Source: Telmatactis stephensoni (taxonomy: Eukaryota; Cnidaria; Anthozoa; Actiniaria; Isophelliidae). From it: a stretch of DNA of 64,000 bases. Position 1 is the first letter of the stretch. Each line of letters opens with the position of its first letter. The stretch spans positions 248,001 through 312,000 of the forward strand of contig JALIZF010001876.1 of the NCBI GenBank assembly GCA_029948255.1, read 5' to 3'. A program made the translations under genes and the position numbers. The notes under the pieces are model-generated. The model searched no databases. It saw only the letters and a program-made list of their open reading frames with translations, and had not been told where the DNA came from. Below are positions 1-13,500 of this stretch, piece by piece.

Positions 1-115
1 GATTGACCCCTGGGTCGGGTTTTTATGCACCATTTGATTGAAAGCTTCTTCCCCACCCTGGGGATTTTGAATATTTTTTAAGGATTTTTGTCAAATCCCC
101 ACCCATTGCCGAATA

Positions 116-134
116 CCCCCCCCCCCCCCCCCCC
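116..134. repeat. poly-C tract
   Basis: About 19 consecutive C residues lie here, followed by ACGGGAC. This is low-complexity sequence and a likely source of assembly length error. I see no convincing exon in the rest of 1-420. Confidence 0.8.
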
Positions 135-422
135 ACGGGACTTACATTGATAGGTGCATAAATACATGTGATTTGGGCAGAAAGGGACCAGGCATGGGTG
201 TCCATTTTAGAGGGATGTCCATCCTAGCAGGTGTCCATTAGGCAATAGTTCATTGTAAACATTTTCTTTAAGCTGAATCAAAGCAGGTTTTCAAATATAT
301 TGAGTATCATTTTATAATACTCAAAATTATTTGATGCTACACAGATTTTATGAAATGAAAGAATGAAATTAAAACTGCCTGGCCAGTGTATTGAATAAAT
401 ATTATAAGTTTATCTCTAGTAC

Positions 423-816
423 CTGTTCTTCTTGAAACGACAGCATATCTAGATTTATATCTGTTTCTTCACCAACACTGAGCTACAAAATAAATTGATT
501 TAATTTATGTAACTATCGTATCGATCCCCACACGATTTTAGATATCAACATGGTACGACTAGCTCTCGGAGACATGTAATTGACCACCTAGTTTTGAAGG
601 ATAAACACGAAAGTTACATCTGGATGAATTTAAGCAAATGGATTGCAACCAGCAATCCTGAACTAAACGACAAGCAGGTGTTGGATCCACTCAAACTCAA
701 GCGAGATTTATGCGATAAACAACGTACATGCTTACCGTCGCCCCTTCGCGATGGCGCCAACTCCACGTCCGTTTGATAGACGGACTTAAGTCTGTATCGA
801 GAAATGGGTCTTCCAT
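423..816 (-). CDS. 5' end of an unidentified minus-strand gene, two exons visible
   Basis: Exon 1 (816-736) starts with ATG and reads MEDPFLDTDLSPSIKRTW and onward for 27 codons to a GTAAG donor. Exon 2 (482-423) follows a good acceptor (TTATTTTGTAG), reads LSVGEETDINLDMLSFQEEQ in the same phase, and ends at a GTAC donor. Both are phase 0 and free of stops, which supports real coding exons. I do not recognise the family. The gene continues left of the window or in exons I could not find in 1-420. It is head-to-head with the plus-strand gene starting at 1524, about 0.7 kb away. The exons are short, so a chance arrangement is not excluded. Confidence 0.5.
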
Positions 817-1523
817 TTTAAGACTTATTTTAAGGTACAAAGTACAAAGTGAACACTATTAGTGCTTTCAAAACACATTCCAAAGAGACTCTGACAGTGT
901 CTTCTTCGATCTTGTGCAAGCTCGCCCTGTTTAGAACCAACCAAAATTACCACAATCTCTCAACTGCAAGCTGAAATTCCATGACATTTTAAGCAAAGAC
1001 TAGGTTGCTAGCTTGCTAAGTCGTTTCTCTGTCACTTTATCAGCTATTTCATCGAGTTTCAGAGCTTTGATTGTTCGTGTGTTTTGCTTGGACAAAACAT
1101 AGTCGCCGCCATATTGGAATAGTCGAACTCCCCGCCAATGGGACTGGTGCTCAGTCTTCGCGCGATCTTAGTTAACGTTCCGTTTGTATAGCACTCTCGC
1201 GTGTTTTATTTTACAGTTTTACTAGTAACGTAGACCCGGCGATTAAGAATGGAGTAAGATAGGTTTACATGGTAGCCATTCGAAACAGAAGAAAGCTGAA
1301 TCACAAGGATGTTTTATGAATACGCGTGCTGCGCGGTCTTCCTGTGGTGTTCGAATAATTACGTAATTTATAATTAGTTAAACGTCATACAGTTACTTAT
1401 GATGTCACAGCTAATTAGTGAATCACTTTGCAACGTGACTTGATCGAAGCAACAGCTTTATTTTTGATTGAGTTCTTCAAATGTGACGTGAAAAAAAAAT
1501 TACGTAATTTCCATTCTTTCAAA
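817..1523. promoter_or_regulatory. intergenic region between two divergent genes
   Basis: About 0.7 kb separates the two divergent start codons at 816 (minus) and 1524 (plus). It should hold both promoters. I see CpG-containing stretches near 1080-1200 and no clear TATA box. No coding sequence is visible. Confidence 0.35.
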
Positions 1524-4500
1524 ATGGGAAATGCACCCAGCAAGCCTGCGTGTCTTTGCAGCTTTGGGTGCGAAACAATGGATAACGAAGAAGAGGTAAG
1601 CGCGGATTGAAAAACAGCCGTGACGCGGCGACACGTCGCTTCGTGTGCACAGTGCTGCGACGAAGCCACTTTTACTTATTTTGTCGCTGCGATCGTACGC
1701 ACGAATTCAAACCAGTTTGAATTCGTGCGACGTGTTGCAGCGAAAAAATTCTGTCGCAGCGACAAGGTTTTCACAGAAATTCCACAGTACACACGAGGGG
1801 AATTATCGCCGTGTCCCCGCGTCCTGTCGCAGCGACTTGACGCCTAGTGTGTGCTGGCCTTTACAATCTTGATTCATTTACTTTTTCGGTGCATTTGTTG
1901 TCAATTTCTCTTCCATTTTTTCACATTTTACTGTTGCAGAATCAAAAACTGATCAGTAATTTAAACATTTCTTTTTTTTTTCAGATTTCTAGACTTCCAT
2001 CGTGTGTATCTGAGGTACGAATCTAATTTCATCTTTTTTTTTCAGTTGAGGAGAAAGTTTAACATAGAATTGAATGAGGTTCAAAGTCAATTAACTATTT
2101 ACTAAGAGACCGGTCATTATTTACAGGGAGGGGGGCTGGTGGAAATGAGAAATGTGATGCACAATTTTTTATGACCCCATCCCCCTTTCCACATACATTC
2201 TCTTAAAACAATAATGCAGTGTGTGCATGACAAATAATGACTCCCCCCACCCCCCCACCCCCAAATTTCCACCAGCCCTCCTTTCCCCGTAACTAATGAC
2301 TGGCAAGGCTGACACAGTAACCCCATGCTTCCAATTTCAAAGGTGGATTCCGAATTTTAGCATAGCCTGGATTCTGGATTCCAAGCGCTGGATTCCGGAT
2401 TCCAAAAACAAATTTTTCCTGCATTCTGGATTCCCTTACATGGATGGAGTTATTTTTATTTAATGTTCCTTGATATTTCATATAATGAGTCTTTTATTCT
2501 TAAACAGGAAAGTCTAGAAAAACTAGAACGAGAAATGATGAAACATATACAGCGACAACGTCAAAGAAAACGCGTACTTAACACAAAAGGTAGAATGTAG
2601 AAATATTCAGGAAACAAAATTATGATTTCCTAAGCTGTATGTAGATACATACATACATACACACATACATACATGATTGAGACTCCCTCAACAGGGCTTT
2701 TCAGCTCAATTTACAAATCCTAACTAAATCATATAAATCAAACATATATGGATTAAGAATCCCAACTGGCAAGGAGGCAAACCAGTTGGCTATATTACAA
2801 GCATGCCTGAGAAACTTGAATTTGAACTAATCGAAATCGGAACAAATTCAGTCTCAGCTAGTGGCCAGAGCGGGTTCAATCGAACCTGGGACCGCCAGAT
2901 TGCGAGGCCAACGCTCTGACCACTCGGCCATGCTGCCTCCTTAAGATGATAAAATCACTTTGCAGCAGGGGAATCCATGGCATCCATCAAACATTGGATT
3001 ATTTTCATGTTTTGTCTTGTCTTGTCTTAGTTTTATTTTGGCATTCTTTAAGGTGGTATGATACCCCAGGGTTTGATAATTTCTTCTTCTTCTTCCGCAA
3101 TGACCTGCAGTCTCTTTCAGTATATGAAAATCCTTACTGGGGTTCTTTAAAAAATCAAAATGTTAAAATGAATAAGTGAAGTGAAGTTAAGTCCCATCAT
3201 CATCTAAAGCTTTTTTAAAGTTTTCCGGTGTTTTCTTTTGTACGATATCTTTTGAATAAAAATGTTTGTGTTTTTCTTTTATTCACATATCATTGCCATT
3301 GACCAGACACTGATTGTTTCATATTGTTTGTCACGACAAATGTCCAAGTGGAATATGTTTTTCACAATTTTCCTCAAAATCCGTCAAATTTAGGGTATCG
3401 TACCACCTTAATATACCATGGGTTTTGTCTTTCAAATTTCATTGCTTACACCAAGAGACCATAATACTAAGAGAGCGAAACTCAGTATTGATGTCTGTGC
3501 GATGTTCGTGGCGCCTAAGGCTATTTTTAGTAATTTCGCCATCGCGCGCGCAAGGCTCTTAAACAATAGAATTCAAACGGTCCCATCCGTGCGCACGTCA
3601 AAAATCAAATTCTATTGGTTGAGGGACTTGCGTGCGCGATGGCGAAGTTACTAAAAATAGCCTTAGTCGCCACGAACATCGCACAGACATCAATACTGAG
3701 TTTCGCTCTCTTAGGCCCAGTTCAGACGCCGAACTTTTGCCGCGTCGAATCTAATAGTTGCATTTTGTAGATGAGAAGTGCGGCTTCTGAACCAAATAAA
3801 TTTGACAAATTTGATTTAAACTGAATTTTTCAATTTAATACTTAATCAAATCTGTCAAATACAATAGGTTCAGACGCCGCACTTCTCATTTACAAAATAC
3901 AGCTATTAGATTCGACGCGGCAAAAGTTCGATGTCTGAACTTGCCCTTTGTATTATGGTCTCTTGCTTACACCTATTTTCAAAATTACGCGACCTTTGCA
4001 GACGAAACTTGAATGGCTTTTTCAGTGTTTTGACTACCGTCAATCAAATCTCCAACTATTCGTTCTCCCAGCTGAAGAAAGCTTAAATTTACATCAAAAG
4101 TCGGAAAGTACTAAATGTTTGTCAATAAATTCAAGTTTTTGTTTCTGAATATAGAAAGCTAAAATTTTACTAATTCTAGTCGTTACAATTTGATTGACAG
4201 AAGAATAAAATCCAGACAAGCTATTGCCACCAGGTCGCGTAATTTTGAAATTGGGTGTAACATCGACGAAGACCTAATTATATTGTTATATTATATTATA
4301 TTACTAGGGTATATTACATGTTTGAAATTAAAATTTAGACGTCCATTTCAATAAAGGGTCCAAATCAAAGAAGAATATCATAGATATGACGAGCGGGACA
4401 TTCGCCACGCCACGCCAGGTCGTCAGTCGCCGAGCAACACCTGGTCAGGGCTTCGTCGTGCGTGGTCCCACAAAAGCACTTGGAAAATCCATGGTCACCC

Positions 4501-7500
4501 TCGACGTGCTGTGCCACCCAGTCGCACACGGTCAGGGCTTCGTCGTGCGTGGTCCCACAAAAGCACTTGGAAAATCCATGGTCACCCACGACGTGCTGTG
4601 CCACCCAGTCGCACACGGTCAGGGCTTCGTCGTGCGTGGTCCCACAAAAGCACTTGGAAAATCCATGATCACCCTCGACGTGCTGTGCCACCCAGTCGCA
4701 CACGGTCAGGGCTTCGTCGTGCGTGGTCCCACAAAAGCACTTGGAAAATCCATGGTCGACCTCGACGTGCTGTGCCACCCAGTCGCACACGGTCAGGGCT
4801 TCGTCGTGCGTGGTCCCACAAAAGCACTTGGAAAATCCATGGTCGCCCTCGACGTGCTGTGCCACCCAGTCGCACACGGTCAGGGCTTCGTCGTGCGTGG
4901 TCCCACAAAAGCACTTGGAAAATCCATGGTCGACCTCGACGTGCTGTGCCACCCAGTCGCACACGGTCAGGGCTTCGTCGTGCGTGGTCCCACAAAAGCA
5001 CTTGGAAAATCCATGGTCGACCTCGACGTGCTGTGCCACCCAGTCGCACACGGTCAGGGCTTCGTCGTGCGTGGTCCCACAAAAGCACTTGGAAAATCCA
5101 TGGTCGACCCTCGACGTGCTGTGCCACCCAGTCGCACACGGTCAGGGCTTCGTCGTGCGTGGTCCCACAAAAGCACTTGGAAAATCCATGGTCGACCTCG
5201 ACGTGCTGTGCCACCCAGTCGCACACGGTCAGGGCTTCGTCGTGCGTGGTCCCACAAAAGCACTTGGAAAATCCATGGTCACCCTCGACGTGCTGTGCCA
5301 CCCAGTCGCACACGGTCAGGGCTTCGTCGTGCGTGGCCCCACAAAAGCACTTGGAAAATCCATGGTCGACCTCGACGTGCTGTGCCACCCAGTCGCACAC
5401 GGTCAGGGCTTCGTCGTGCGTGGTCCCACAAAAGCACTTGGAAAATCCATGGTCACCCTCGACGTGCTGTGCCACCCAGTCGCACACGGTCAGGGCTTCG
5501 TCGTGCGTGGTCCCACAAAAGCACTTGGAAAATCCATGGTCACCCTCGACGTGCTGTGCCACCCAGTCGCACACGGTCAGGGCTTCGTCGTGCGTGGTCC
5601 CACAAAAGCACTTGGAAAATCCATGGTCACCCTCGACGTGATGTGCCACCCAGTCGCACACGGTCAGGGCTGCGTCGTGCGTGGTCCCACAAAAGCACTT
5701 GGAAAATCCATGGTCACCCTCGACGTGCTGTGCCACCCAGTCGCACACGGTCAGGGCTTCGTCGTGCGTGGTCCCACAAAAGCACTTGGAAAATCCATGG
5801 TCACCCTCGACGTGCTGTGCCACCCAGTCGCACACGGTCAGGGCTTCGTCGTGCGTGGTCCCACAAAAGCACTTGGAAAATCCATGGTCACCCTCGACGT
5901 GCTGTGCCACCCAGTCGCACACGGTCAGGGCTTCGTCGTGCGTGGTCCCACAAAAGCACTTGGAAAATCCATGGTCGCCCTCGACGTGCTGTGCCACCCA
6001 GTCGCACACGGTCAGGGCTTCGTCGTGCGTGGTCCCACAAAAGCACTTGGAAAATCCATGGTCGCCCTCGACGTGCTGTGCCACCCAGTCGCACACGGTC
6101 AGGGCTTCGTCGTGCGTGGTCCCACAAAAGCACTTGGAAAATCCATGGTCGCCCTCGACGTGCTGTGCCACCCAGTCGCACACGGTCAGGGCTTCGTCGT
6201 GCGTGGTCCCACAAAAGCACTTGGAAAATCCATGGTCGACCTCGACGTGCTGTGCCACCCAGTCGCACACGGTCAGGGCTTCGTCGTGCGTGGTCCCACA
6301 AAAGCACTTGGAAAATCCATGGTCGACCTCGACGTGCTGTGCCACCCAGTCGCACACGGTCAGGGCTTCGTCGTGCGTGGTCCCACAAAAGCACTTGGAA
6401 AATCCATGGTCACCCTCGACGTGCTGTGCCACCCAGTCGCACACGGTCAGGGCTGCGTCGTACGTCGGCCGCTTGGAAAGGTCATTACTTTAGAGAACAC
6501 GTACAATCCGTTAACAATGCGTAATGGAGACACAGAAAAAGATACAATTGACACTCCTTGTGATGACAAGAGTGAGTATTATTTGACCTTTTTTTAAGTA
6601 GTGTTAAAAGGCCGACAGTGGGGACTGGACGGTACTCGGCTGCGCCTCGGACTGGAACTAATTGCGCGCACTTTGAAATACCGTTATGTCCGAATTGGAG
6701 GCCTTTGAAATACCTTCTCAAACCAGCACGTTAATTATTCGGGAGAATGTTTATCCAGATTCCATTCTGTTATAATGAAAGTATTTACTAATAATTATGC
6801 ATGCACGGATAATTCCGATAACAGTTCAAAAATCCCATTCTGGTCAACGAATTAGCTTGTGGCTTAGTGGTAAGCAATAGGAATTAGTGGTTAGGAGCTC
6901 GAGTCTCTGATCTGATTACCACAAAATATTGCAGTCAAGAGTCTTTTAATGCTTTAAGATGTAAAGTTACATAATGAACTATGTTTTTTTCTGAGCTAAT
7001 ATTTCTAAGAGTCACTATAGAAAGCGTTGCCAATTGAAAGTATCTTAATGACAAGATAAATAGTTCCACATACTTGATGCTTTTGTAGGAAGTACCACTG
7101 AGACAACTGAAAGTGGGTACGACGAACCCGTAGACGCAAAAGAGACCTCAGAGGACAACATCCCCTTGTCTGCTAACGCAATAGCTCAAGAAGATATAAT
7201 TTCTCCAAGCCAGGTAAGCGAAGGTATTTGTTTCTGCATTAAACAAATCGTCTGAATTTGTCCGTGTGTTTGTCCGTCTAGGAAGACGATTTGTTCGACC
7301 AAAGTACGCCCCATCTAAATTCACACAAGAAGGCCTACTCTGGGCCCTGAAGTCGCCTTCTAAAAACGTCATTTAGATCTTGATATTTGTGACGAATGTT
7401 ACTTATATATTCATCTTCTAGTGTTAAAACGGCCACTGTACCTCTCTTTAAAATTCTTGAACAAGTTGGGTGATCGCACTAAAATGGTTGTGAGTTAAGG

Positions 7501-10500
7501 ACGGTGGCCCATATTTGCGAACCTTTTTTTTCGGTTATTTTATATTTACTTTGTAGCTAGAATACGTTTAGGTCTTTTAATTTACGGAAAAAATTGGGGG
7601 TATCCTGCATGCATTTAATTAATAAATAATTAATATATAATTAATGTTATTATATTCACTACCAATGGATATGAGCAAACGCGCGTGCTGATTGGCTACT
7701 CTACTACTAGGCTATCAGCTCATATATATCCCGTGAGTAGAGAACAACAAAATGGCGACGAGATTTTTGACAATTTAAAATAGCTTTAAAATGGCTCGAA
7801 AATGGCTTGAAAATAAAAATAAAATTTCTTATTGCTTGTTGTGAATATAATAAAACAATTATTCCACTCAATCTCGTCGTCCATGGCTGATAGCCGACTC
7901 GGCGAAACTTCGTCGGCTATCAGCTGATGCACGACTCGATTTCGTGCAATAATTATTAAGTAAACATGGCAAATAACCGCTGACCAGCAATATTTTAAAT
8001 CCTTAATATAATTTCATTTTCTCCGATGTTATTTCATAAAGAAGTAAAGCAAAAGTAATAAAAGCATCTAAAGATTGAATCCTTCAAAATGAAAGCGAAA
8101 TTTGAAAATAAAATTATGGGGTATCCATGAGATTTAAAAAGTTATTTGCTGAAAAACGCGCGAAATCCTATTAAATTGGAAATCCCCAGCCCTCCCAAGA
8201 GAGTGGCAAGAATTGCAATCCATTATGGGGCATTTCCAAGATGGTGGCCAAACGGCATTCTCTATTTCCGGTCATAAATAGAACAATTTTTCATGCGCTT
8301 TTAATCATCTAGAATATGAATTCAATTTTAGAATATGGGAAACCGTACGCTTGAGATTTTTCTTTTCCAAAAGGCGTGAAACTAATCTGTTTTCACGATT
8401 GTTTTTGTACCGAACACGATCTCCGAAAAATTCGAAAAACGTTTGTTATTCAAAATTGTGTGACGTCGCGCGCGCGCTCGTTGAGTTAAATACACAGTGC
8501 ACGCTGGAATTATGGGCCACCGTCCTTAAAATAGCTCAATTTGGTTCACAAAAATATATCCAAAGGGTACTTTCATTGGGATTCCTGCTCTTACGTAATT
8601 CTTTCTTTAGTCAACACAGAGTCCAAAAAAGAAAGTTCATCGAAGACGAGCGCATGTGGTGTTCACGCCACTATTCAAGAAAGCTCTCGAAGGAGTTACT
8701 GGTGAGAAGAACAGTTTGAAAGATACTAACATCTCCAGTCGTTAACCAAGTGATTATAAGAATGTGTTGGGGTCCATAACTACTAAAGAACACGCATGCT
8801 ATAGTGGTTTCTGATTTTAAAACATTAATTATGTTACAGCGTAGCATCACGTCCCATAGAACAGTGTGGGTTCCTGGTGACATATGTGAGGTATAGAATA
8901 GATTTCATATGACTGTGAAAACGGCACCGCACGGTCACGGCACGATTACGATAGGAATTTCAAATGTTGTATCAGACATCACGGCACTGATACGAGCAGG
9001 CACGGCGCGGTACGTTTCACACTGCTCTATGGGACGTGAAGCGAACAGGGCATTCATACACACACATTTTTTGCCTCATGACTATGGAACAAGATATAAA
9101 AATTACTCTTTCTGTTTTGAAAAGGGGTATATTTTTACGTTCAATTTTTACAACGGCACAGAGTTGATACATTTATTGCTTCTTGTCTGGAGTATAGTAA
9201 GCAAAAATCAACATGTGAGTTGAGTGATGTATGAAGAAGTATATCAAATGTAGTGGTAGCGAGTGTGGAGCGATTGACACTGAAAAGCCCCTTCAGGGGA
9301 GCGTCAATCAAAATATTTATTATTTATTTAGAGGTATCTTTTTTTGCAATTTTTGTCCCAGTCTACCCTGGGCTCCAGCGGTTTTTATCCGCTTTCTTTA
9401 GAGAGTTTTTCTAAATAAACGTCGGAACGATACGATAACCCCTGGAACCCAGGGTAGTCTCAGGGCTGGGCTGGGCTGGGCTGGGCTGGGCTGGGCTGGG
9501 CTGGGCTGGGCTGGGCTGGGCTGGGCTGGGCTGGGCTGGGTTGGGTTGGGTTGGGTTGGGTTGGGTTGGGTTGGGTTGGGTTGGGTTGGGTTGGGTTGGA
9601 TTGGATTGGGTTGGGTTGGGTTGGGTTGGGTTGTAGTGTATTGTGTTGTACAATGAATGAAGTACCAACCTAAAAGAATAAGTGGGTTTGCCTTACACTT
9701 TCACTGAGTAGCGATGTTGTCCTATAAAAACTTCTCAAATCATACGCAGAGGAGTTATTTGGACCTTACTCTTGTGTTTGTTTTAGGTGATGCAGCGAAA
9801 GTAAACAGAAACGTTGACAGTGGCGGCAAGCCTCGAACACCTCGAAGACTCAAAAAGGTACTTTCAGAGAGAATCGTATAACTTAGTATAACACAAAGCT
9901 AAATCACGCGCTGATTGATCGAGAAGGATGATTTTCTGTGGAATCGGGGGGGGGGGGGCTTTCTATTACGTCCGCAGACACGTTCGCATTCATTGAACAC
10001 GTCGCGTCCGTTAGCGTTACATCGCTCGCTCCAATTTTATATTTTGGCCGCGCGCGCGAAGATAAAGTGGGTCCAGTTCTGGACTAGGAAAAACATGGCC
10101 TATAGGGGTTGGAATTAATGCAATACCCCAACCCCCTCAACGTCATGCTGATGTCACCGGAAGTTAATTGAGATATATTTTTCTCTTATAAATATTTTTC
10201 TCGCAATAAAATATTATTTGTTGCACAAATAATTTCTTTATCGTTTTAAAAAACAGTTAAGCTTAAAGTTAATTTTTATTTAACTTTGTGGAAATTCATT
10301 GGCCCGACTCGGGAATTCCACGTTAAATTCACTCAAAAGGAAGAATTCAACATGGAATTCTCGAATTTACCTATAATATTAACATATGAACGTAGACATG
10401 CATGGATTTCAAACTTTTAATGTGATTTTTACTCATGATCACTTGTGCTTGTAGGGACCAGACTGGACCAAGTAATTTCAAATTTATAACGAAGAATCAA

Positions 10501-13500
10501 TTTACAAATCAGCAAATTCTGATTATTTTTTAATATATATTCTTTACTTGTTGTGTAAATTCTGTCATCATATTTTGTTGTTGTTGTTGTTGTTGTTTAC
10601 TAAAAAATCAATTTTTTCACTTTTTATATATCGGATCGACGAAATTACTGTTGGAACTGCTAATTCGAGCATTAAGGAATACATCATATTTATAATTCGA
10701 TCCTATCAGTCAATGGCTGACAGTCACAAGAAACTTCGACCTGGCAAACTTCTTCCTCTCTTCTTCAAATAATACATTTCTGTTTTCAGTTTCGTGCTCA
10801 GTCTGTCAGTTCGTAGTGTGTTGACGTTTCGACTGTCTATGCAATAGTGTTCAGTGTCTTTATTACATGAAATCATGTGCACCATTCGTGCTTGTCAGAC
10901 TAGAATGGGCCGGAAAACAGGGCGCAAAACATCCTTAAATTTTTTTAAGTACAATTGTTAGATTATGCTGGTACGTTTATGTATAGCCGCTTCTATCTGA
11001 CATCAGGCAGTTATCACGTGAATAATGCTCACTGATCTTTAAGTCCTACTGCCCTAGTCACTCAACTGACTTTATATCCTCTCTGCTCTGCTCTCCTCTT
11101 TCCTTCCTTCCTTCCTTCCTTCCTTCCTTCCTTCCTTCCTTCCTTCCTTCCTTCCTTCCTTCCTTCCTTCCTTCCTTCCTTCCTTCCTTCCTTCCTTCCT
11201 TCCTTCCTTCCTTCCTTCCTTTCTTTCTTTCTTCCTTCCTTCCTTCCTTCCTTCCTTCCTTCCTTTCTTTCTTCCTTTCTTTCTTTCTTCCTCTCTTTCT
11301 TTCTCTCTTTCTCTAGTTTCTTTCCTTCCATTCTATTCTCACAGACAGCATGGAAAACCAATACCATCAACATAGACACACTGTTACGTTTAGACAAATG
11401 CTTAGTTAAAATTGCTAGATTTTCTAAGTTAAAATTCCCTGATTTTTTAAAGTTAAAATTCCTAGATTTTTTAAGTTCAAATTGTTAGATTTTCTAAGTT
11501 CAAATTGTTAAATTTTCTAAGTTCAAATTGTTAGATTTTCTAAGTTCAAATTCCCTGAGTTTTTTAAAGTTAAAATTGTTAGATTTTCTAAGTTAAAATT
11601 GTTAGATTTTCTTAGTTTAAATTGCTAGATTTTCTAAGTTAAAATTGTCAGATTTTCTAAGTTAAAATTCTTAGACTTTCTAAGTTAAAATTGTTAGATT
11701 GTCTTAGTTTTAATTGCTAAATTTTCTAAGTTTACATTGTTAGATTTTCCCGTAAATTCAAATTGCTAGATCGACTTCTAAGTTAAGATTGCTATAGATT
11801 TTGTAAGGTAAAATTGCTTGATTTTCTAAAGTAAAATTGCCGCCAGATTTTGCTAGTTAATGTTGCCGCTTCTATATCTGAAATCAGGCAGTTATTACGT
11901 GAGTAATGCTCAAGACATTGATCTTTAAGTCCGACTGCCCTAGTCGCCCAACTGACTTTATGTCCTCTCTCCTCTCCTCTCCTCTCCTCTCCTCTCCTCT
12001 CCTCTCCTCTCCTCTCCTCTCCTTTCCTCTCCACTCCTCTCCTCTCCTCTCCTCTCCTCTCCTCTCCTCTCCTCTCCTCTCCTCTCCTCTCCTCTCCTCT
12101 CCTCTCCTCTCCTCTCCTCTCCTCTCCTCTCCTCTTTCCTTTATTCTCTTGTCCTGTCTTCTCTTGTCTTCTCTTGTCTTCTCTTGTCTTCTCTTCCTTC
12201 CTTCCTTCCTTCCTTCCTTCCTTCCTTCCTTCCTTCCTTCCTTCCTTCCTTCCTTCCTTCCTTCCTTCCTTCCTTCCTTCCTTCCTTCCTTCCTTCCTTC
12301 CTTCCTTCCTTCCTTCCTTCCTTCCTCTCTCTAACTTTAAATCTTTAAATCTTTCTTTCTCTCTTCAGTTTTCTTCAGTTTCTTTCCTTGCGTCCTGTCT
12401 TCCATTCTGTTCTAACAAACAGCACGGATAACCAGTACCATCAACACAGACACACTGTTCGGACAAATGAAATGAAACACAACGAAACGATCAATTCCAG
12501 ACTTAAAATTACCATCCAAAACAAATAAACAACCAGTGAATACATGAATGAGATTGTAGAAGGGAAGAAGAAGTTAGCCAGGACAGAAATAAGTGAACGT
12601 TATCTTGTGACATTTAAAATTTTACCAAAACGATCAATGTGTTGTCGGCTCGTAAAGCTCCAACAGTAATGGAAATAAAATGAATTTGTACTTATGTATT
12701 TTGAACATGCACTTCTGGAATTATTTGAAATTTCGAATATTTGTAAAAACAATCCGTACTTGTACTTTTTGCATTTGTTTGATCAACATATTTGTAAATA
12801 GTGTATACTAATTATCTATTGTATTTGCCTATGGTACGACACATATGTAAAAATATATGGTACATTTTGAAAAGAAATTGTGCCATTTTGTCCCTTACTT
12901 ATGTACTTTGAACATATACTTCTGTATATTAATACGTACAAGTTGTACCCTTGGCATTTTAAATTATCATGTTTGTATATACTTTATGATATACATATAT
13001 TTGTAAATAAATATACACTTAGTTGTTGTATTTGTCTATCGTATGACGCATATATTTATAACATATGGTTCATTTTGAAAAGAAATTGTTCTAATTTGTT
13101 ATATTCTTAATAATATGTCACAAGATAATTCCGGTAAAATCGCGTGCCCTGATTGGCTGCCAATGAGGCTGCAACTAGTTTTCCATAATGCCAACTTCCC
13201 TGACATTTTCCATTAAAATCTTCTCTGAGTAGCACAACTGCCTTGCCCAAACCAAATTCACGCCTGATTTTTCGTACCGTTGTCTTATGGTTGCGGACTT
13301 GATTGAAACCTCATCTCAATCACTGTGGCCCCACCCTCTCCAACTTCTCGTGGCACTATAGACGACTTTCAAAAATGGCGGGCTCATTGTTCATGGGAAC
13401 GAGGAAAAAATACATTCCTTTTAAATATTTTGTTCGTCAGGTCTCAACAAATATTATCGTAAGTTCGAACAAAAATCCATTTTTTCACAAGCTAGAATAA

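Noticed and set aside
2870..2942. A functional tRNA gene
   Set aside because: A and B boxes are present, but acceptor pairing is lacking and a long body with a microsatellite tail follows, so it is a SINE head.
4365..6597. Very long reading frames (up to 712 codons) on both strands
   Set aside because: They are produced by an 87-bp tandem repeat with few stop codons, overlap each other in five frames, and switch frame at a 1-bp insertion. No start context or splice evidence supports a protein.
6850..6925. Second tRNA-like or SINE promoter (GTGGCTTAGTGGTAAGC)
   Set aside because: Only a partial A box match and a poor B box; no body or tail could be defined.
9463..9633. Interstitial telomere sequence
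   Set aside because: The unit is a pentamer (GGGCT or GGGTT), not TTAGGG as expected in cnidarians.
9411..9668. Gln/Pro/Asn-rich minus-strand frame
   Set aside because: Translation of the GGGCT/GGGTT array.
11062..12431. Frames coding poly Lys/Arg/Glu or Pro/Ser/Leu runs
   Set aside because: Translations of TTCC and CCTCT microsatellites, with no flanking coding signal.
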